64,000 nucleotides of DNA, from NCBI GenBank assembly GCA_028023455.1, contig JAQFVV010006312.1, positions 1,488,001 to 1,552,000 of the forward strand, given 5' to 3'. Made by a program: the position numbers and the translations under genes. Numbering within the stretch: the stretch's first letter is position 1; every line of letters starts with the position of its first letter. Below the pieces are notes generated by a model. That model did no database searches and had not been told where the DNA came from. It was given only the letters and a program-made list of their open reading frames with translations. Positions 24,896-36,559 of this stretch are shown here, one piece after another. The DNA is from Epiperipatus broadwayi (lineage: Eukaryota; Onychophora; Udeonychophora; Euonychophora; Peripatidae).

Positions 24896-25720
24896 GCGCC
24901 ATATTGAATTTTAAAAAAAACTGACCTGAGATATAATTTTCACAATAACTTCAGTTTTAATAATGTTAGAGAAAAAAAATTTACATTGATAAAAACTAAG
25001 GAAAACAATAAGCATAAGATAAATAATGATAACTATATAAAAAATAAGGAAAAAAAGAAATTTTCACATCTGAAATAATTATTTTATTGTTTGTTCATAA
25101 TTTGGAATTTATCATTAAATAAAATTCAAATTACATCTTCAGTGATAATTTCTTTATATTCCTCACAAAATTATCTTTAAAAACATATATAATATGTCTT
25201 ACCTGAGATAATCCATAGCTTCACAACTTGCAGTACTAGGGAGATAAGAATTCTTCATTTTTTTCTTGCACCCCACAGTTGAAAATGTTCAAGGCATCTG
25301 GAAGAAAAAACATTCTCCCTAATAAAAGATAAAAAAAAAATTAGAATTCTATCAGAATGTAAAAATAATAAAACAAGTATAGATATTATTACTTATTTCT
25401 ATAAATTATTTTGATTTTAGACTTGGGATAAACCAACCTTGTTCGTAACATCATCATACTGAATAATCATTGCCAATACAGAAAACAATTTACAAATTTA
25501 GAATATGAGAAATCAAAGATTAATAAAAAGATTCTAAAGGCACACATTTATATATAAAAAAATGTTTATATTCTACCTCTTTCAGGATATATCTTCCAGA
25601 AAAGCATACCTGTTCATATTATCTAATATAAATATACAAAATATTTCATATTATTCAATATTATTATTAATAAAAGATAAATCATTCCAGATCTTGTTTT
25701 ACCAATTGGCAAAAGTAATC
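24896..25720. other. Interior between the direct repeats, 3' half
   Basis: This probably holds the ruined 3' part of the piggyBac copy on the minus strand, but no motif such as the C-terminal cysteine-rich domain could be read. It contains a GC-richer point (CATGCGCCAT, about 24894). Confidence 0.3.
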
Positions 25721-25815
25721 GGTAAAACAAAAACTAAATTAGTAAAACAAAAATAATAAAAACTAAGTAAAACAAAAATAATAAAAATTAAATTTGTAAA
25801 ACAAAAACTAAAAAC
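25721..25815. repeat. Short AAAACAAAAA-type tandem repeat
   Basis: Three to four imperfect copies of a unit of about 25-30 bp containing GTAAAACAAAAA(C/T)AATAAAA. Confidence 0.75.
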
Positions 25816-26429
25816 TGCAATCTCTGTGCATCTGGTATGCAGCTTTGAAATTAACATTGCATTTTTCTATAGTAAATCGAATTTTATAAATACGGACAAA
25901 TTTTGCACTTTTTTTGTTTGGAATTTTTTTTATTATATTGGCAAAATATGGGATTCTAATAGTAGGATCATTACTCCAAATGTTCTTCAATCAGAATACA
26001 GGGACCTTACATGAAATTCCCAATGTCCCAAAAAAGGCAGACAATTCCCAGTCTGTCACATTTTTCCAATCACACATACATTTCTCCTTAGTGGCATATT
26101 TATTCGTTTCTTCAATAATTTTTACACACATAACATATAAAAGAAATCTAAGATAGAATACTCACCCACAGTCAAAAACTTCAAACCTGTCCTGTAGTAA
26201 CATTCGAAGGCATATTAGAAGCACTAGTTGATGGGCCTGCTCTACTGCCATCATCTGGAACAACATTTGTATTTTTTCTTCACCTTTTCACTGGTAAAGT
26301 GGTTGCTTCTTTTTTGGTTGATGATGTGAAGTATTCCTGTAGATCGCTGTATGTAATACTGTCGTCGGAATCAAATGGTTTAGGAATTTCAAATTCGCCG
26401 AGGCTGAAAGAATCCACTTCTGAATCCAT
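25808..26429 (-). pseudogene. Broken piggyBac-type transposase (PGBD4-like)
   Basis: The minus-strand start codon is at 26429. The frame opens MDSEVDSFSLGEFEIPKPFD then SDDSITYSDLQEYF, an acidic N-terminus like PGBD proteins, and ends at a TGA (26280) after 49 codons. The next frame still reads DDGSRAGPSTSASNMPSN. Lower down come IIEETNKYATKEK (about 26115), NVTDWELSAFFGTLGI (about 26060) and NIWSNDPTIRIPYFANIIKK (25945-25985). These match the DDE_Tnp_1_7 segments E-T-N-x-Y-A, F-x-G-L-x-I-x-M-G and Y-W-S-x-D-P-x-x-x-x-P-x-F. The catalytic Asp blocks were not found and the frame is broken by stops, so it is dead. Codon composition is clearly less AT-rich than the flanks. Confidence 0.75.
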
Positions 26430-26670
26430 AGCTGCTGATTAATTGCTTTGCATTGTTTTGTTTCTGTGTAATCTAAAAAACTGAGAAAAAATTAATAAAA
26501 ATAATTGACCTTTCTCGGAAAAAAATTAATAAAAACTTTATTTTTTGTCATAGAAAAAAATGGCGACTACCTACAGAAAGTAGTTTTTCCATAATTTCAA
26601 AAAGAAAACCGAACTTCAACAAATAACGACATTCAGATGGTCCGCCCAAAACACCGAAGCAGTTAATTAA
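26430..26670 (-). promoter_or_regulatory. Probable 5' end of the piggyBac copy
   Basis: On the minus strand, upstream of the start codon, there is a T-rich tract ending TTTTTTAG|ATTACACAG that resembles a splice acceptor. A GC-richer stretch (GGGCGGACCATCTGAATGTC, about 26630-26650) lies next to TTAATTAA (26661-26668). TTAA is the obligate piggyBac target site, so the element's end may lie here. The matching terminal repeat at the other end was not found. Confidence 0.35.
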
Positions 26671-27055
26671 CAAAAAAAAAAAAAGTTAATAAACTGGCTA
26701 ACTTTTAATATTCATGAATTTAAAATTCCCAGGTTTAATTTCCATGGCAGGCCACCAATACCTAAAGAAAAGAATAATACCATTTGAAACCTTCTATTAT
26801 TTACTAATTTGTATGTTTTTACTAATTACTGAATGTAGTTGGAAAAATTAAATAAAATTTAATTTTTCTTAAATATTTAACAATTAATATTAGATGAATG
26901 AAATAGTCCAATATATAATTTGCAACTTGGAATACCACCATCATAAACTTTCAGATAATTTACAATTTTCTTCATTTAATATAATTTTACCATAGTAACT
27001 TGCAAACATTTGTGTTTCTATTTGACTTTCAAAACAAACACATTCATATTAAGGC
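26671..27055 (+). repeat. 365-bp direct repeat, right copy (PLE 3'-end type)
   Basis: Partner of 24531-24895, in the same orientation about 2.15 kb away. Small indels separate them (for example a longer A run at 26672 and AGGC at 26748). Similarity stops at CATTCAT on the right in both. Confidence 0.8.
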
Positions 27056-27059
27056 AATT

Positions 27060-28135
27060 GGATATCCAGGCAGACAATTGGAGAGATTTTACAATACGGA
27101 AGTCTTAGTTCATATTGGTTTAGAGAAATGAACAACTGAAAAATATTTTTAACATTGCATCTTTTTACAAAATCTATCAACTAAGTTTGTTTCAGACATT
27201 GTAAAGAGAATATTGTAATAATTACAGATCTCAATTTTGTCATTACTTTGGCTTTGCTTTCCTACTTTGATAAGAAAGACCAAAAAGGTAATTGAAAAAT
27301 CTGATACCCATGATTTGCTGTTTTATCATTCAATAGGATAAAATATTAAAAGTTTTTATATCATAAAGGCTTTGTTCTCAATAAAAAAAAATAACAGACT
27401 GATCACAATTTTTATTGTTTTTGATACACACAGTTATTTAGTTTTTTCTTTATACTTAAAAATTATTTACTGTTAAATTCCTTTCTTTATTTTATTAAGA
27501 GATTTATTTAAATTTGTAAGGAAATTATATTAAATAATTTAAAATTTGGGAAATGACATATTAAAGTTATCTTTACAAGAAAGTGAAATATGTTAATCTT
27601 TTATTTTACAGTTTATTATTATTAATATGTTAAGAACAAATAATAACTATTAATTTATCTTTAAATATATTACAATATTTTTTATTGTAGAATAAAGCTT
27701 TAAGCTGCTCAAATTAATATATATATATACACACTATTTATGCAAAACCATGAGAAAGATTTCATTTCAACACAAACTTGCTTTTTTTAATAGATTGGGT
27801 ACATTTAATGAAAGTAAACCGTTTAAACATAGAATTATTTAATCAGATAATATTCACTTTATTAATCTTGAATAATGCATAATTTTTAGTTTGTATTAAC
27901 AAAAGAAAACAAATTATATATATACTTATGCATATTCAAATATCATTATATGATTGCATATGAATCTTATTATCTAAAACAGAATTCATAATTTTTACTG
28001 GGTTTTTAAATTTTTTAGAGATAATCTTTTCAGAAATGTATAAAAAATAATAATTTTGCTAATATGAATTAAATGTAAGTGTGATAAAATGTATTTTTCA
28101 AGTATGATTCATTATCTTCTTTTAATATATAGATA
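27060..28135. other. AT-rich intergenic DNA, nothing recognised
   Basis: No gene or clear repeat. Confidence 0.4.
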
Positions 28136-29290
28136 TTAGTAATTTTTGAAAAAAAAAACATCACTGATGAGGATAAAGAAGTTTTTTATCACACCATTTA
28201 CTGTTATTAAATTTGTTTCATTATTCAATAGGAATTAATTATCATCTTTAGAAATACACACATGAATACATACAATAGAATAATTTAAATAACATAAGTT
28301 AAAATGTATATGTTTCAGAGTGACACTACTAACACATCACCATTATTAAATATAACTTATTATTTCACATTATACCCTACTTGCTGTTCTTAATAACCAG
28401 GTAGCAGTTAGAAGAGGTTTCTTTTTCATCTGCTTAGGCAGTTTGATGATTATGTTATATGAGATATGCTAATTTGAATATTTAGATGGATAAAAAAGGA
28501 TTGCATATGATCATTTCATAAGAAACTCTGTGTGATTAGATTTTTCAAATGCTTGTAAGAAGTGTTGGTGTACTTTGTTTACCTGATGTACTTTGTGAAC
28601 CTAACTTAAAACTTTTCTATTATAGTACATGCTGGCTATTAGATACAAATTTTATAGAAAAAAGTAAAATGACATTAATTCAATACATCTTTAAAGCTTT
28701 CTCTATCTTAAATTATAAGAATGTAATTCTTGTTTAAATTTTTCCTTCTTGTCTTTCTTTTTATTCTTAAAGATCATAGGTTGAGGAGTTTTAAATGATT
28801 TTTTCTCCAATAACTTTTTTCAAATAGCATATTTAATTCAAACATTTTATTCATATTATCAGACATTTAAAAATATTATCTTAACAATCTCCAATCATGT
28901 GAGTCAATATTTACCAGAATTCTGTTTATGAATAATTGTTTCTTCCTTTCACTATATATCTTTCTATAAGCATTGATAAAATTATACACAATTAGATAAA
29001 TACACTTTGGTTTATCACTGTAACCATGCTTGTATTATTATTGAACTTGATCACACTAACAATTTAGTCTGGTTATTGAAGAAGTTTCTTTTATCACATT
29101 ATTTATTGTTACTAAATTATTTTTTATATAAAAAAAATTAAAAAACTTTCAACAGGGATTAATTATCATCTTTAGAAATACACATATAAATACTTACATA
29201 GTTTATTATATAAACAATGCAACCAAACATTGCATCCCATTATAAATTGACTCCTTTTTATATCCTATTACACACACACACACATATATA
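28136..29290. repeat. Two diverged direct copies of a repeat of about 250 bp
   Basis: 28170-28390 and 29075-29280 share GAAGTTT(C)TTTTATCACA, an ATT(A/T)ACTGTTA-like block, GGGATTAATTATCATCTTTAG and AAATACACA(C/T)A(T/G)AAATA. They are in the same orientation about 915 bp apart. The family is unknown. The interval 28400-29040 contains nothing recognised. Confidence 0.6.
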
Positions 29291-31135
29291 TATTGTAACC
29301 TCAAAGATGAACAACTACCAAGAAACAACAATAGTCATAATCACACAACATGATTTGACTCAAACAATACGATGATGTAGGCTAAGCTCAGGGTTCTCAT
29401 ATATGATATAATAAAAAGAGTCATAAAGGTAAGAATAATAATAACTAAGCATTATAAATATGCTAATTAACATTTAATAAATTTTAAGAGAACTCTCGAC
29501 TCAACCTTACAAACTATAAATCCTCTCAATATTGAAAGCATATACCAAATAGGTTAGAATGCATTCTTTCTCATAACACGTTTTTAATACTCCAAGATAA
29601 TAACATATCTCACAATTGCTATCCTCATCATTTCATTGCCATGATCTGATCCACAATTCAAAACTCTTGATAAAGAATAATAATGTGTCGCAGACTTTAT
29701 TTGTCACTACTTTTCAAACTAATTTCTTTTTCCAAAAAGAATTTCTTTTGATGATTAATTATAATAGTAAGATCCAGGGTTCTTTTTATATATTTCTAAT
29801 ATTAAAATTTTCACACTTTTATTTGTGAATTATTAAAGGAGTGGCATCTTAGTGAAAATATGAGATATGATATACTCTTACCACTAAGATTTACAATAAT
29901 AATAATAACAAATTTAAAATAAAATATTTTAATTAAAATAAAATATACAGAAACTTAATTTAGAATAAAATAGTAATGTACTAGGATAGCATTTGAATAC
30001 CAAAAATGGATAAATTTTTTTATGACCACTTAGGATATCCTATTAACAACTCATGCCAAATCTTTCTTTTAACTTTAAGGTAAATAATTTAAGCATTAAA
30101 TTTATGATGGACAATCATACAATCTTATAAATAAACAAATAATTTTATCACAAAAACAGTTAATAATTGCACATGGATTAAAGTGATCATTTAAGATTAA
30201 GAAAATGAATGAATATTTATTTCTTAGATGTATTCTTAGTACCTGAAGACCCTTCTAATAAAGTGATTATTATCTTCAAGTTTATATGCATGTACTCTTA
30301 ATAACTAAAATAAAACAATTGTATCATTGATTATATAATCTTAAGATTTCTGGATATTAAAACTACACAAATTTAACAATAAAATATAACATTATTTAGA
30401 CAATGACAATCAAATAACCAACAATTTTGGAAATCTACAATCTTCAAAATAAGCTATTCAAACACCATGACACAAAATTTTACTGCATAGGAAAAATAAA
30501 TTTTAGACATTTATGGCTTATGATGATAAATAAATTTACAAATTAAATGATAATTGACTATTGTGAATTTATCTGAATGTAATGCTTTTTATTAAAAGTG
30601 GGCATTATCACCAAAACTATTTTTTCATAACAATCATACCATGACATTTGTCCCAATAATGAGGACATTTAAATACTAAGTTATGTCTTACCAATCCAGT
30701 GATGAATCAAAGTTAGAAGTAATGTATATTACTTATTTAGATGTATATATAGATTTTTTAAATAAATATCTTGGTTTTATGTTCTGCAATACACAGAATA
30801 TTGAAGAATGCAACTGAAGAAAAGATGATCTTCAAGACAAATAACAATATCACTTGCCAAAATAATAATAATAAAGTCATGATGGTATACCATAAGTATC
30901 TCCATCCAAGATATATGATATAATAAATGTGAAAGAAAAAGATACATAAGACAATGAACCTAATGATGGTATGAACTCAAAAGAAGCACCTACATTTTGA
31001 GGGCAAATAAATATGGTATGACTTTTGTCTCTAAACATATGGAAAAAATGAGAATGAACCACCAAAAATATTAGGAACAATAGGGGCTGCCTTAAAGCAT
31101 TAATGCTAAATATAAAACATGAAAAATATCACTCC
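29291..31135. other. AT-rich DNA of unknown origin
   Basis: Starts after a (CA)n(TA)n run at 29271-29294. A short hairpin CATCTTAGTG/CACTAAGATT lies at 29845-29891. Minus-strand 30877-31080 is open for 67 codons but resembles nothing known, and the composition is not coding-like. Confidence 0.35.
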
Positions 31136-31139
31136 TGGA

Positions 31140-31320
31140 AAATACTCTAATAAGAAAGAGACAAAGCTATAATCTCTTCATAAAATATAAGTGCTAGCAA
31201 AATAAATACCCACAAGAGAGACAAGCTACTATCTCTTGGAAAATATAATGGCAAGATACCCATAAACAATAAACAAGAGACTAATGCTATAATCTTCTAA
31301 ACAAATATAATTATTAATTG
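31140..31320. repeat. Degenerate tandem repeat of about 60 bp
   Basis: Three imperfect units, each starting AGAGAC(A)AA-GCTA and containing (A/C)TAATCTCT or CTATCTCT, then AAATATAA and a CCCA(T/C)AA block. Confidence 0.6.
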
Positions 31321-33900
31321 ATGTATAAAACCAATAAATTATTTTTCAAACCTGGCCTAATAAAACATGGCCTGAAATAAACAAAATATATGATACCTTC
31401 ACTGGTTATACATAAACATTTATTTAAATAAATAAATTATTCATGATAGGAGACAATGCAATATTTTAAAATAATAAAGTATTATAAATAAACATTCTGG
31501 ATATTACAGTTGATAAATAACAAAATATATCAGATAAGTGTGTAATATAAATAAATAAAATACAAAGTAAATTACAAAAGCATAAAATTATAGCCAGTTT
31601 ACCAAAATTTAAATAAATGTCCTTCATCCTAGAGGATACATCATTCATCAGAATACATTTATGCAAGCATAGAAAATTTTTTCCAATTCTTGAAAATACA
31701 GCAAATTTAAAACTAGATAGTGTTCAAAAATATTTCTATAAGCAAGAAATTTTCCAATAACATAGGCATACAAACATTAATGGCCATTTAGTTTCATGAA
31801 AATATTTTTAAATTTAGCACCAAAAATTTCTGGTATAACATTATGCTAACTTTACATTCATCCATAGGAAAACCTAATTTAGTAGTAAGGTCTAGAAACA
31901 AATATTTAAAGACAAAGCAGATTTTCTTAGAGACCAGAGTTTGAAATTCATAACTATAGCACTAATAATGAAGCATATGTAATGTAGTTTATAGTTAAAA
32001 GTTATATAATAATTTGAATAATTCATTAAAGCATTTTTGTATTTCTTTTATAATGCAGATATGACTGTTTCAATTATTTTGTCCAGACATAGTTACATAA
32101 TAATAAAGACTTTTTAAGTAATAAATCCATTACAATGGTATAATATTACTCTTCAAACAAGTATTCAAGCAATAATTTCCAAATGAAAGAGTAAGTTAAT
32201 AATTTTCATTTTTACTGACTTGGGAGATATTTTCCTATTTCTAACCTATATTAACATAAATCAAAATATTCACAAGTGAATATCTTTCACTCTGCAGCAA
32301 AGATAATAAATAAATAATTAAAAGTAAATTAAAATATTTCAAAATTAATATAGAAGTTATACAATCCAGAATTAAGAATAATTTACTTATTAAAATAAAT
32401 TATCCTGGAGAAAAGCATTATTTATGAATATAATAATATTGAAATAAAAATATTTCAAAGAGACATTACTGGAGATAAAACATTCCAAGGACTTTTGATA
32501 AATTTATTGCTCTTTCAGCATTAAAAAATTTTTTTTAAGCAGTCATTGAAAATATTAAGATCTGCTATACACATAGAATACCATATTATGGCCCAAAGAA
32601 TATTAAATTGATAATAAAGTTTATTGTAAATAAATTGATAATCACTAAAAGTTCTTCAGTGAGATAAGCCATAGAAAATTCCCATGTGTTAATTCTGCAT
32701 AAAAGTAATTCAGTAGGTGTAAAAATAATTATTTAAATTTCCCATCATGTTATTCTTTTTTATTAATCTAGATTTTGGATTTCCCACTAGACTTAACATT
32801 TTAACATCTGGATTAGTACTTATTTAAGGTACATTAGTTTAATAAAATAAAGTTTATTAAAATAATTACATTTATAATTATTAAAAATAATTAACTCTGC
32901 AATAAAAAAATTAATTAGAAAATAAAATAAGAGTTTTCTTCTCCTGGCCATAAATGTGCAACGTCTTTCCTTTCTCCTTTTATACCCTCAATCATGTGAT
33001 CAATTTTATTGATTGAAACTGATATTTTTAAATCACCTCCTCTTGAATTCCTACATTAAAGTTTAAAAATTAACATAGTACCTGGGAAACAAAGCTAAAA
33101 ATATAAACTCATTTACATATTGTTTAGACTCTGTAATTAACTCTTTAGCACTCCACTAATATTCTAATGCATTTTTTTTGTTCCCACTAGATTTAAGCTT
33201 TCAAATTTCATTTACATATTAAACCATTATTATTTATCAGAATATAATAAATTTGATCTCATTTGATAGATATTTTTGTTTAAAATTAAATAAATTTTAA
33301 AAAATCATATTTGATTTTCAGATTTTAAAAATTAGATTTTAATAAAGCAAAACACTCATGTCATCAAATTTCAGCTAGAGCTAACTCAATTTGCAAAATA
33401 AATAAAATCTTCTTTGTTTGATGTTTGTTTTAAAAATATGGATGAATTATTTTTAATAACTACTAAATCTATCAATTTACACTTTAAAAGTTTAAATATT
33501 TTTTGTAACTTTTATATCGCTAAATATTATAACAATCTGCTGAGTGACATCATTTCTTGACAGCACTATTTCCTGTGACTGTAATCTCTATAGTAACAAT
33601 ATTCAAAAGAATATATTCTTTTATATTTAAAAATAAAACATTTCTGTAAAAAAAATGTAATAATATATATTTAATTTAAACTTTAAATTTTAATATACTA
33701 TTATATTCTTAATTTAAACAATTAAAAGTCACTTATAACTACTGATGAGTTCAAACCAATACAATAAAAATGATTATTAAAATAATTAAGACTTATAAAA
33801 GTTCTTAGAAAGACTTATAATAAGAATTAGCATTTAACTATAAAGCTCTGATAAAATTAACTTACAATAAAATTAACATATTGAAATTTTTTTTATATAT
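31321..33900. other. AT-rich DNA, nothing recognised
   Basis: A GC-richer stretch at 32935-33000 carries, on the minus strand, GGGTATAAAAGGAG, which could be a TATA box of a decayed LTR. No other support. Confidence 0.35.
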
Positions 33901-33926
33901 ACTTAGACAAATTACATGGCTGGAAG

Positions 33927-33950
33927 TTTAGCTTTATTGGCAAAGCTAAA
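33927..33950. other. Perfect 9-bp hairpin next to the retrozyme array
   Basis: TTTAGCTTT and AAAGCTAAA around the loop ATTGGC. It lies about 35 bp outside the left end of the array. Its role is unknown. Confidence 0.6.
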
Positions 33951-34103
33951 GGTTACAATATATATTCAATGTTTATATATATATATGAAAAACCAAGTTA
34001 AAAACTTGCTAACGCTTGTATTTATGTCAACAGATGGCGTTCTACCAAAAACACCGTCAAGCGTATGCTTACATAAATGTCAGAGCAAGCATTCACTATC
34101 TCT

Positions 34104-34163
34104 AATTCCACTTTCAGATCATGATTTCAAGCTATTTGCTATCATCAGTGAAAGACAGGAATT
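34104..34163 (-). ncRNA. Hammerhead ribozyme, array unit 1
   Basis: Minus strand, 5' to 3': AAUUCC, UGU, CUUUCA, core CUGAUGA, stem II UAGC-AAAUA-GCUU (AGC/GCU paired), core GAAA, stem III of two pairs with loop CAUG, cleavage triplet AUC, then UGAAAG, U, GGAAUU. Stem I is two perfect 6-bp blocks separated by a small internal loop. Predicted cut between 34117 and 34116. The stem II loop AAAUA resembles the CAAAUA loop of well-studied type I hammerheads. Confidence 0.88.
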
Positions 34164-34502
34164 TTAGAAACTAAATCTAAACACAAACTCTAAGTGTTTA
34201 TGAAACAGTTTCTATTCAGCTTGCAAACGTGAATCTTTTAGACATGTAATGTCTTCAAACTCAGCATAGCAAGCCAGATAGCTATATGGGTCTGATCTCA
34301 GTTCAGCATCACCACATAGTAGAAGCCTCTGCAATATATATCATTGCTAGAAAGACCTCAAAGGTACATTTATGAAAAACAAAAAACAAGTTAAAAACTT
34401 GCTAACGCTTGTATTTATGGCAACAGATGGCATTCTACCAAAAACACCGTCAAGTGCATGTTTACATAAACGTCAGAACAAGCATTCACTATCTCTAACT
34501 TT

Positions 34503-34562
34503 AATTCCACTTTCAGATCATGATTTTAAGCTATTTGCTATCATCAGTGAAAGACAGAAATT
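34503..34562 (-). ncRNA. Hammerhead ribozyme, array unit 2 (core mutated)
   Basis: Same fold as unit 1, but the conserved G of the GAAA core is A (plus-strand T at 34527). This should abolish cleavage. Stem I has a G-U pair in place of G-C. The predicted site would be at 34516/34515, exactly 399 bp from unit 1. Confidence 0.85.
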
Positions 34563-34901
34563 TTAAAAACTAGATCTAAACACAAACTCTGAGCGTTTAT
34601 GAAACAGTTTCTATTCAGCTTGCAAGCATGAATCTTTTAGACATGGAATGTCTTCAAACTCAGCATAGCAAGCCAGATAGCTATATGGGTCTGATCTCAG
34701 TTCAGCATCACCACATAGTAGAAGCCTCTGCAATATATATCATTGCTAGAAAGACCTCAAAGGTACATTTATGAAAAACAAAAAATAAGTTAAAAACTTG
34801 CTAACACTTGTATTTATGTCAACAGATGGCGTTCTACCAAAAACACCATCAAACATATGTTTACATGAACGTCAAAGCAAGCATTCACTATCTCTAACTT
34901 T

Positions 34902-34961
34902 AATTCCACTTTCAGATCATGATTTCAAGCTATTTGCTATCATCAGTGAAAGACAGGAATT
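34902..34961 (-). ncRNA. Hammerhead ribozyme, array unit 3
   Basis: All core bases and all stems as in unit 1. Predicted cut between 34915 and 34914, 399 bp from unit 2. This is the innermost copy of the left half. Confidence 0.88.
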
Positions 34962-35382
34962 TTAGAAACTAGATCTAAACACAAACTCTGAGCGTTTATG
35001 AAACAGTTTCTATTCAGCTTGCAAGCGTGAATTTTTTAGACACGTAATGTCTTCAAACTCAGCATAGCAAGCCAGATAGCTATATGGGTCTGATCTCAGT
35101 TCAGCATCACCACATAGTAGAAGCCTCTGCAATATATATCATTGCTAGAAAGACCTCAAAGGTACATCTTTCATAAATGTACCTTTGAGGTCTTTTTAGC
35201 AATGATATATATTGCAGAGGCTTCTACTATGTGGTGATGCTGAACTGAGATCAGACCCATATAGCTATCTGGCTTGCTATGCTGAGTTTGAAGACATTAC
35301 GTGTCTAAAAGATTCACGCTTGCAAGCTGAATAGAAACTGTTTCATAAATGCTCAGAGTTTGTGTTTAGATCTAGTTTCTAA

Positions 35383-35442
35383 AATTCCTGTCTTTCACTG
35401 ATGATAGCAAATAGCTTGAAATCATGATCTGAAAGTGGAATT
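35383..35442 (+). ncRNA. Hammerhead ribozyme, inverted unit 4
   Basis: Plus strand: stem I AATTCC (35383-35388) and CTTTCA (35392-35397), core CTGATGA (35398-35404), stem II 35405-35417, core GAAA (35418-35421), 2-bp stem III with loop CATG, C17 at 35429, closing TGAAAG (35430-35435) and GGAATT (35437-35442). All core bases are intact. Confidence 0.9.
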
Positions 35443-35781
35443 AAAGTTAGAGATAGTGAATGCTTGCTTTGACGTTCATGTAAATATACGCTTGATGGTG
35501 TTTTTGGTAGAACGCCATCTGTTGACATAAATACAAGTGTTAGCAAGTTTTTAACTTATTTTTTGTTTTTCATAAATGTACCTTTGAGGTCTTTCTAGCA
35601 ATGATAAATATTGCAGAGGCTTCTACTATGTGGTGATGCTGAACTGAGATCAGACCCATATAGCTATCTGGCTTGCTATGCTGAGTTTGAAGACATTACG
35701 TGTCTAAAAGATTCACACTTGCAAGCTGAATAGAAACTGTTTCATAAATGCTCAGAGTTTGTGTTTAGATCTAGTTTCTAA

Positions 35782-35841
35782 AATTCCCGTCTTTCACTGA
35801 TGATAGCAAATAGCTTGAAATCATGATCTGAAAGTGGAATT
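35782..35841 (+). ncRNA. Hammerhead ribozyme, inverted unit 5
   Basis: Identical core and stems to unit 4, with a CGT internal-loop variant (AATTCC-CGT-CTTTCA). Predicted cut after 35828, exactly 399 bp from the unit 4 site. Confidence 0.9.
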
Positions 35842-36084
35842 AAAGTTAGAAATAGTGAATGCTTGCTCTGACGTTTATGTAAACATACGCTTGACGGTGT
35901 TTTTGGTAGAACGCCATCTGTTGACATATATATATACACACACAATACACATTATTTAAACACATGCCACATTCAATACATATATTAAACACATATATAC
36001 AGTAATTCAAAGTTTAGATCATGACTAGTAAGACAAATGCATTTTATGTGGAGTGCATTTTATATTGGTTACAGCTTTATAAAA

Positions 36085-36530
36085 AATAAAGGTGCATATG
36101 TTAAAAAGGTGAAAACCTTTCTCTTTAATTTCATACAATCTATGCACTTAATAAATAAATCTGAATATTACATAATTTCTTTTAATTCATAATATTAACA
36201 TGTAGTAATTCAAAAGATTTTGCAAATGTTAATGTATGTAAGAAAGTAATGGATTTAAAAGTCAACAGAGTAACATCTTCACTTTCTCACACCAAGACAC
36301 TTCAGATTGGCCTATATAAACCACAATTTAGGCTAAAGATAAGAATGGCCACTCTTATCTTTATAAAGTCTCTACCTTATGTTTGGTTTTGAATTTCCTC
36401 TGTACTTAACATGATGGCATTGACTTATTATAAAACAGTAAAGTGCATATGTTAAAAAGATGAAATCCTTTCTCTTTAATTTTATACAATTTATGTGCAT
36501 AATAAATCTGAACATTATATAATAATTATA
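36085..36530. repeat. Direct repeat of about 110 bp
   Basis: GTGCATATGTTAAAAAGGTG at about 36091 and GTGCATATGTTAAAAAGATG at about 36442 start two similar blocks. Both continue with CCTTTCTCTTTAATTT-ATACAAT and an AATAAATCTGAA end, about 350 bp apart. The interval holds a perfect 11-bp hairpin (36334-36344 with 36353-36363, TAAAGATAAGA). Confidence 0.75.
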
Positions 36531-36559
36531 ATAAGTTTCTGAGAATTATATTATTTGAT

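Larger units (their letters stand above)
33985..35929. mobile_element. Retrozyme array: 399-bp hammerhead units, three direct and two inverted
   Basis: Three head-to-tail copies run from 33985 to about 35167, then two reverse-complement copies run to about 35929, centred near 35168. The unit-to-unit distance, measured at the ribozyme cleavage site, is 399 bp on both sides. The copies are roughly 95 percent alike. Each unit includes a hammerhead, a conserved GCTATATGGGTCTGATCTC stretch and an AACAGATGGC(G/A)TTCTACC stretch. There is no coding capacity: the 83- and 64-codon frames in copies 1 and 2 are by-products of the repeat. (TA)n lies at both outer edges. Known metazoan retrozymes are non-autonomous retroelements with hammerheads in tandem units of a few hundred bp that give circular RNA. 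The inversion in mid-array is unusual. Confidence 0.85.

Noticed and set aside
26280-26429. 49-codon frame as an independent small gene
   Set aside because: The coding-like sequence continues past the stop in another frame and is followed by piggyBac motifs, so it is the broken N-terminus of a transposase.
28150-28175. CTGATGAGGATAAAGAAG as a ribozyme core
   Set aside because: No GAAA after a plausible stem II and no stem I.
33916-34566. Open frames of 83 and 64 codons in array units 1 and 2
   Set aside because: They overlap the ribozyme, are not open in the other copies, and have no protein-like character.
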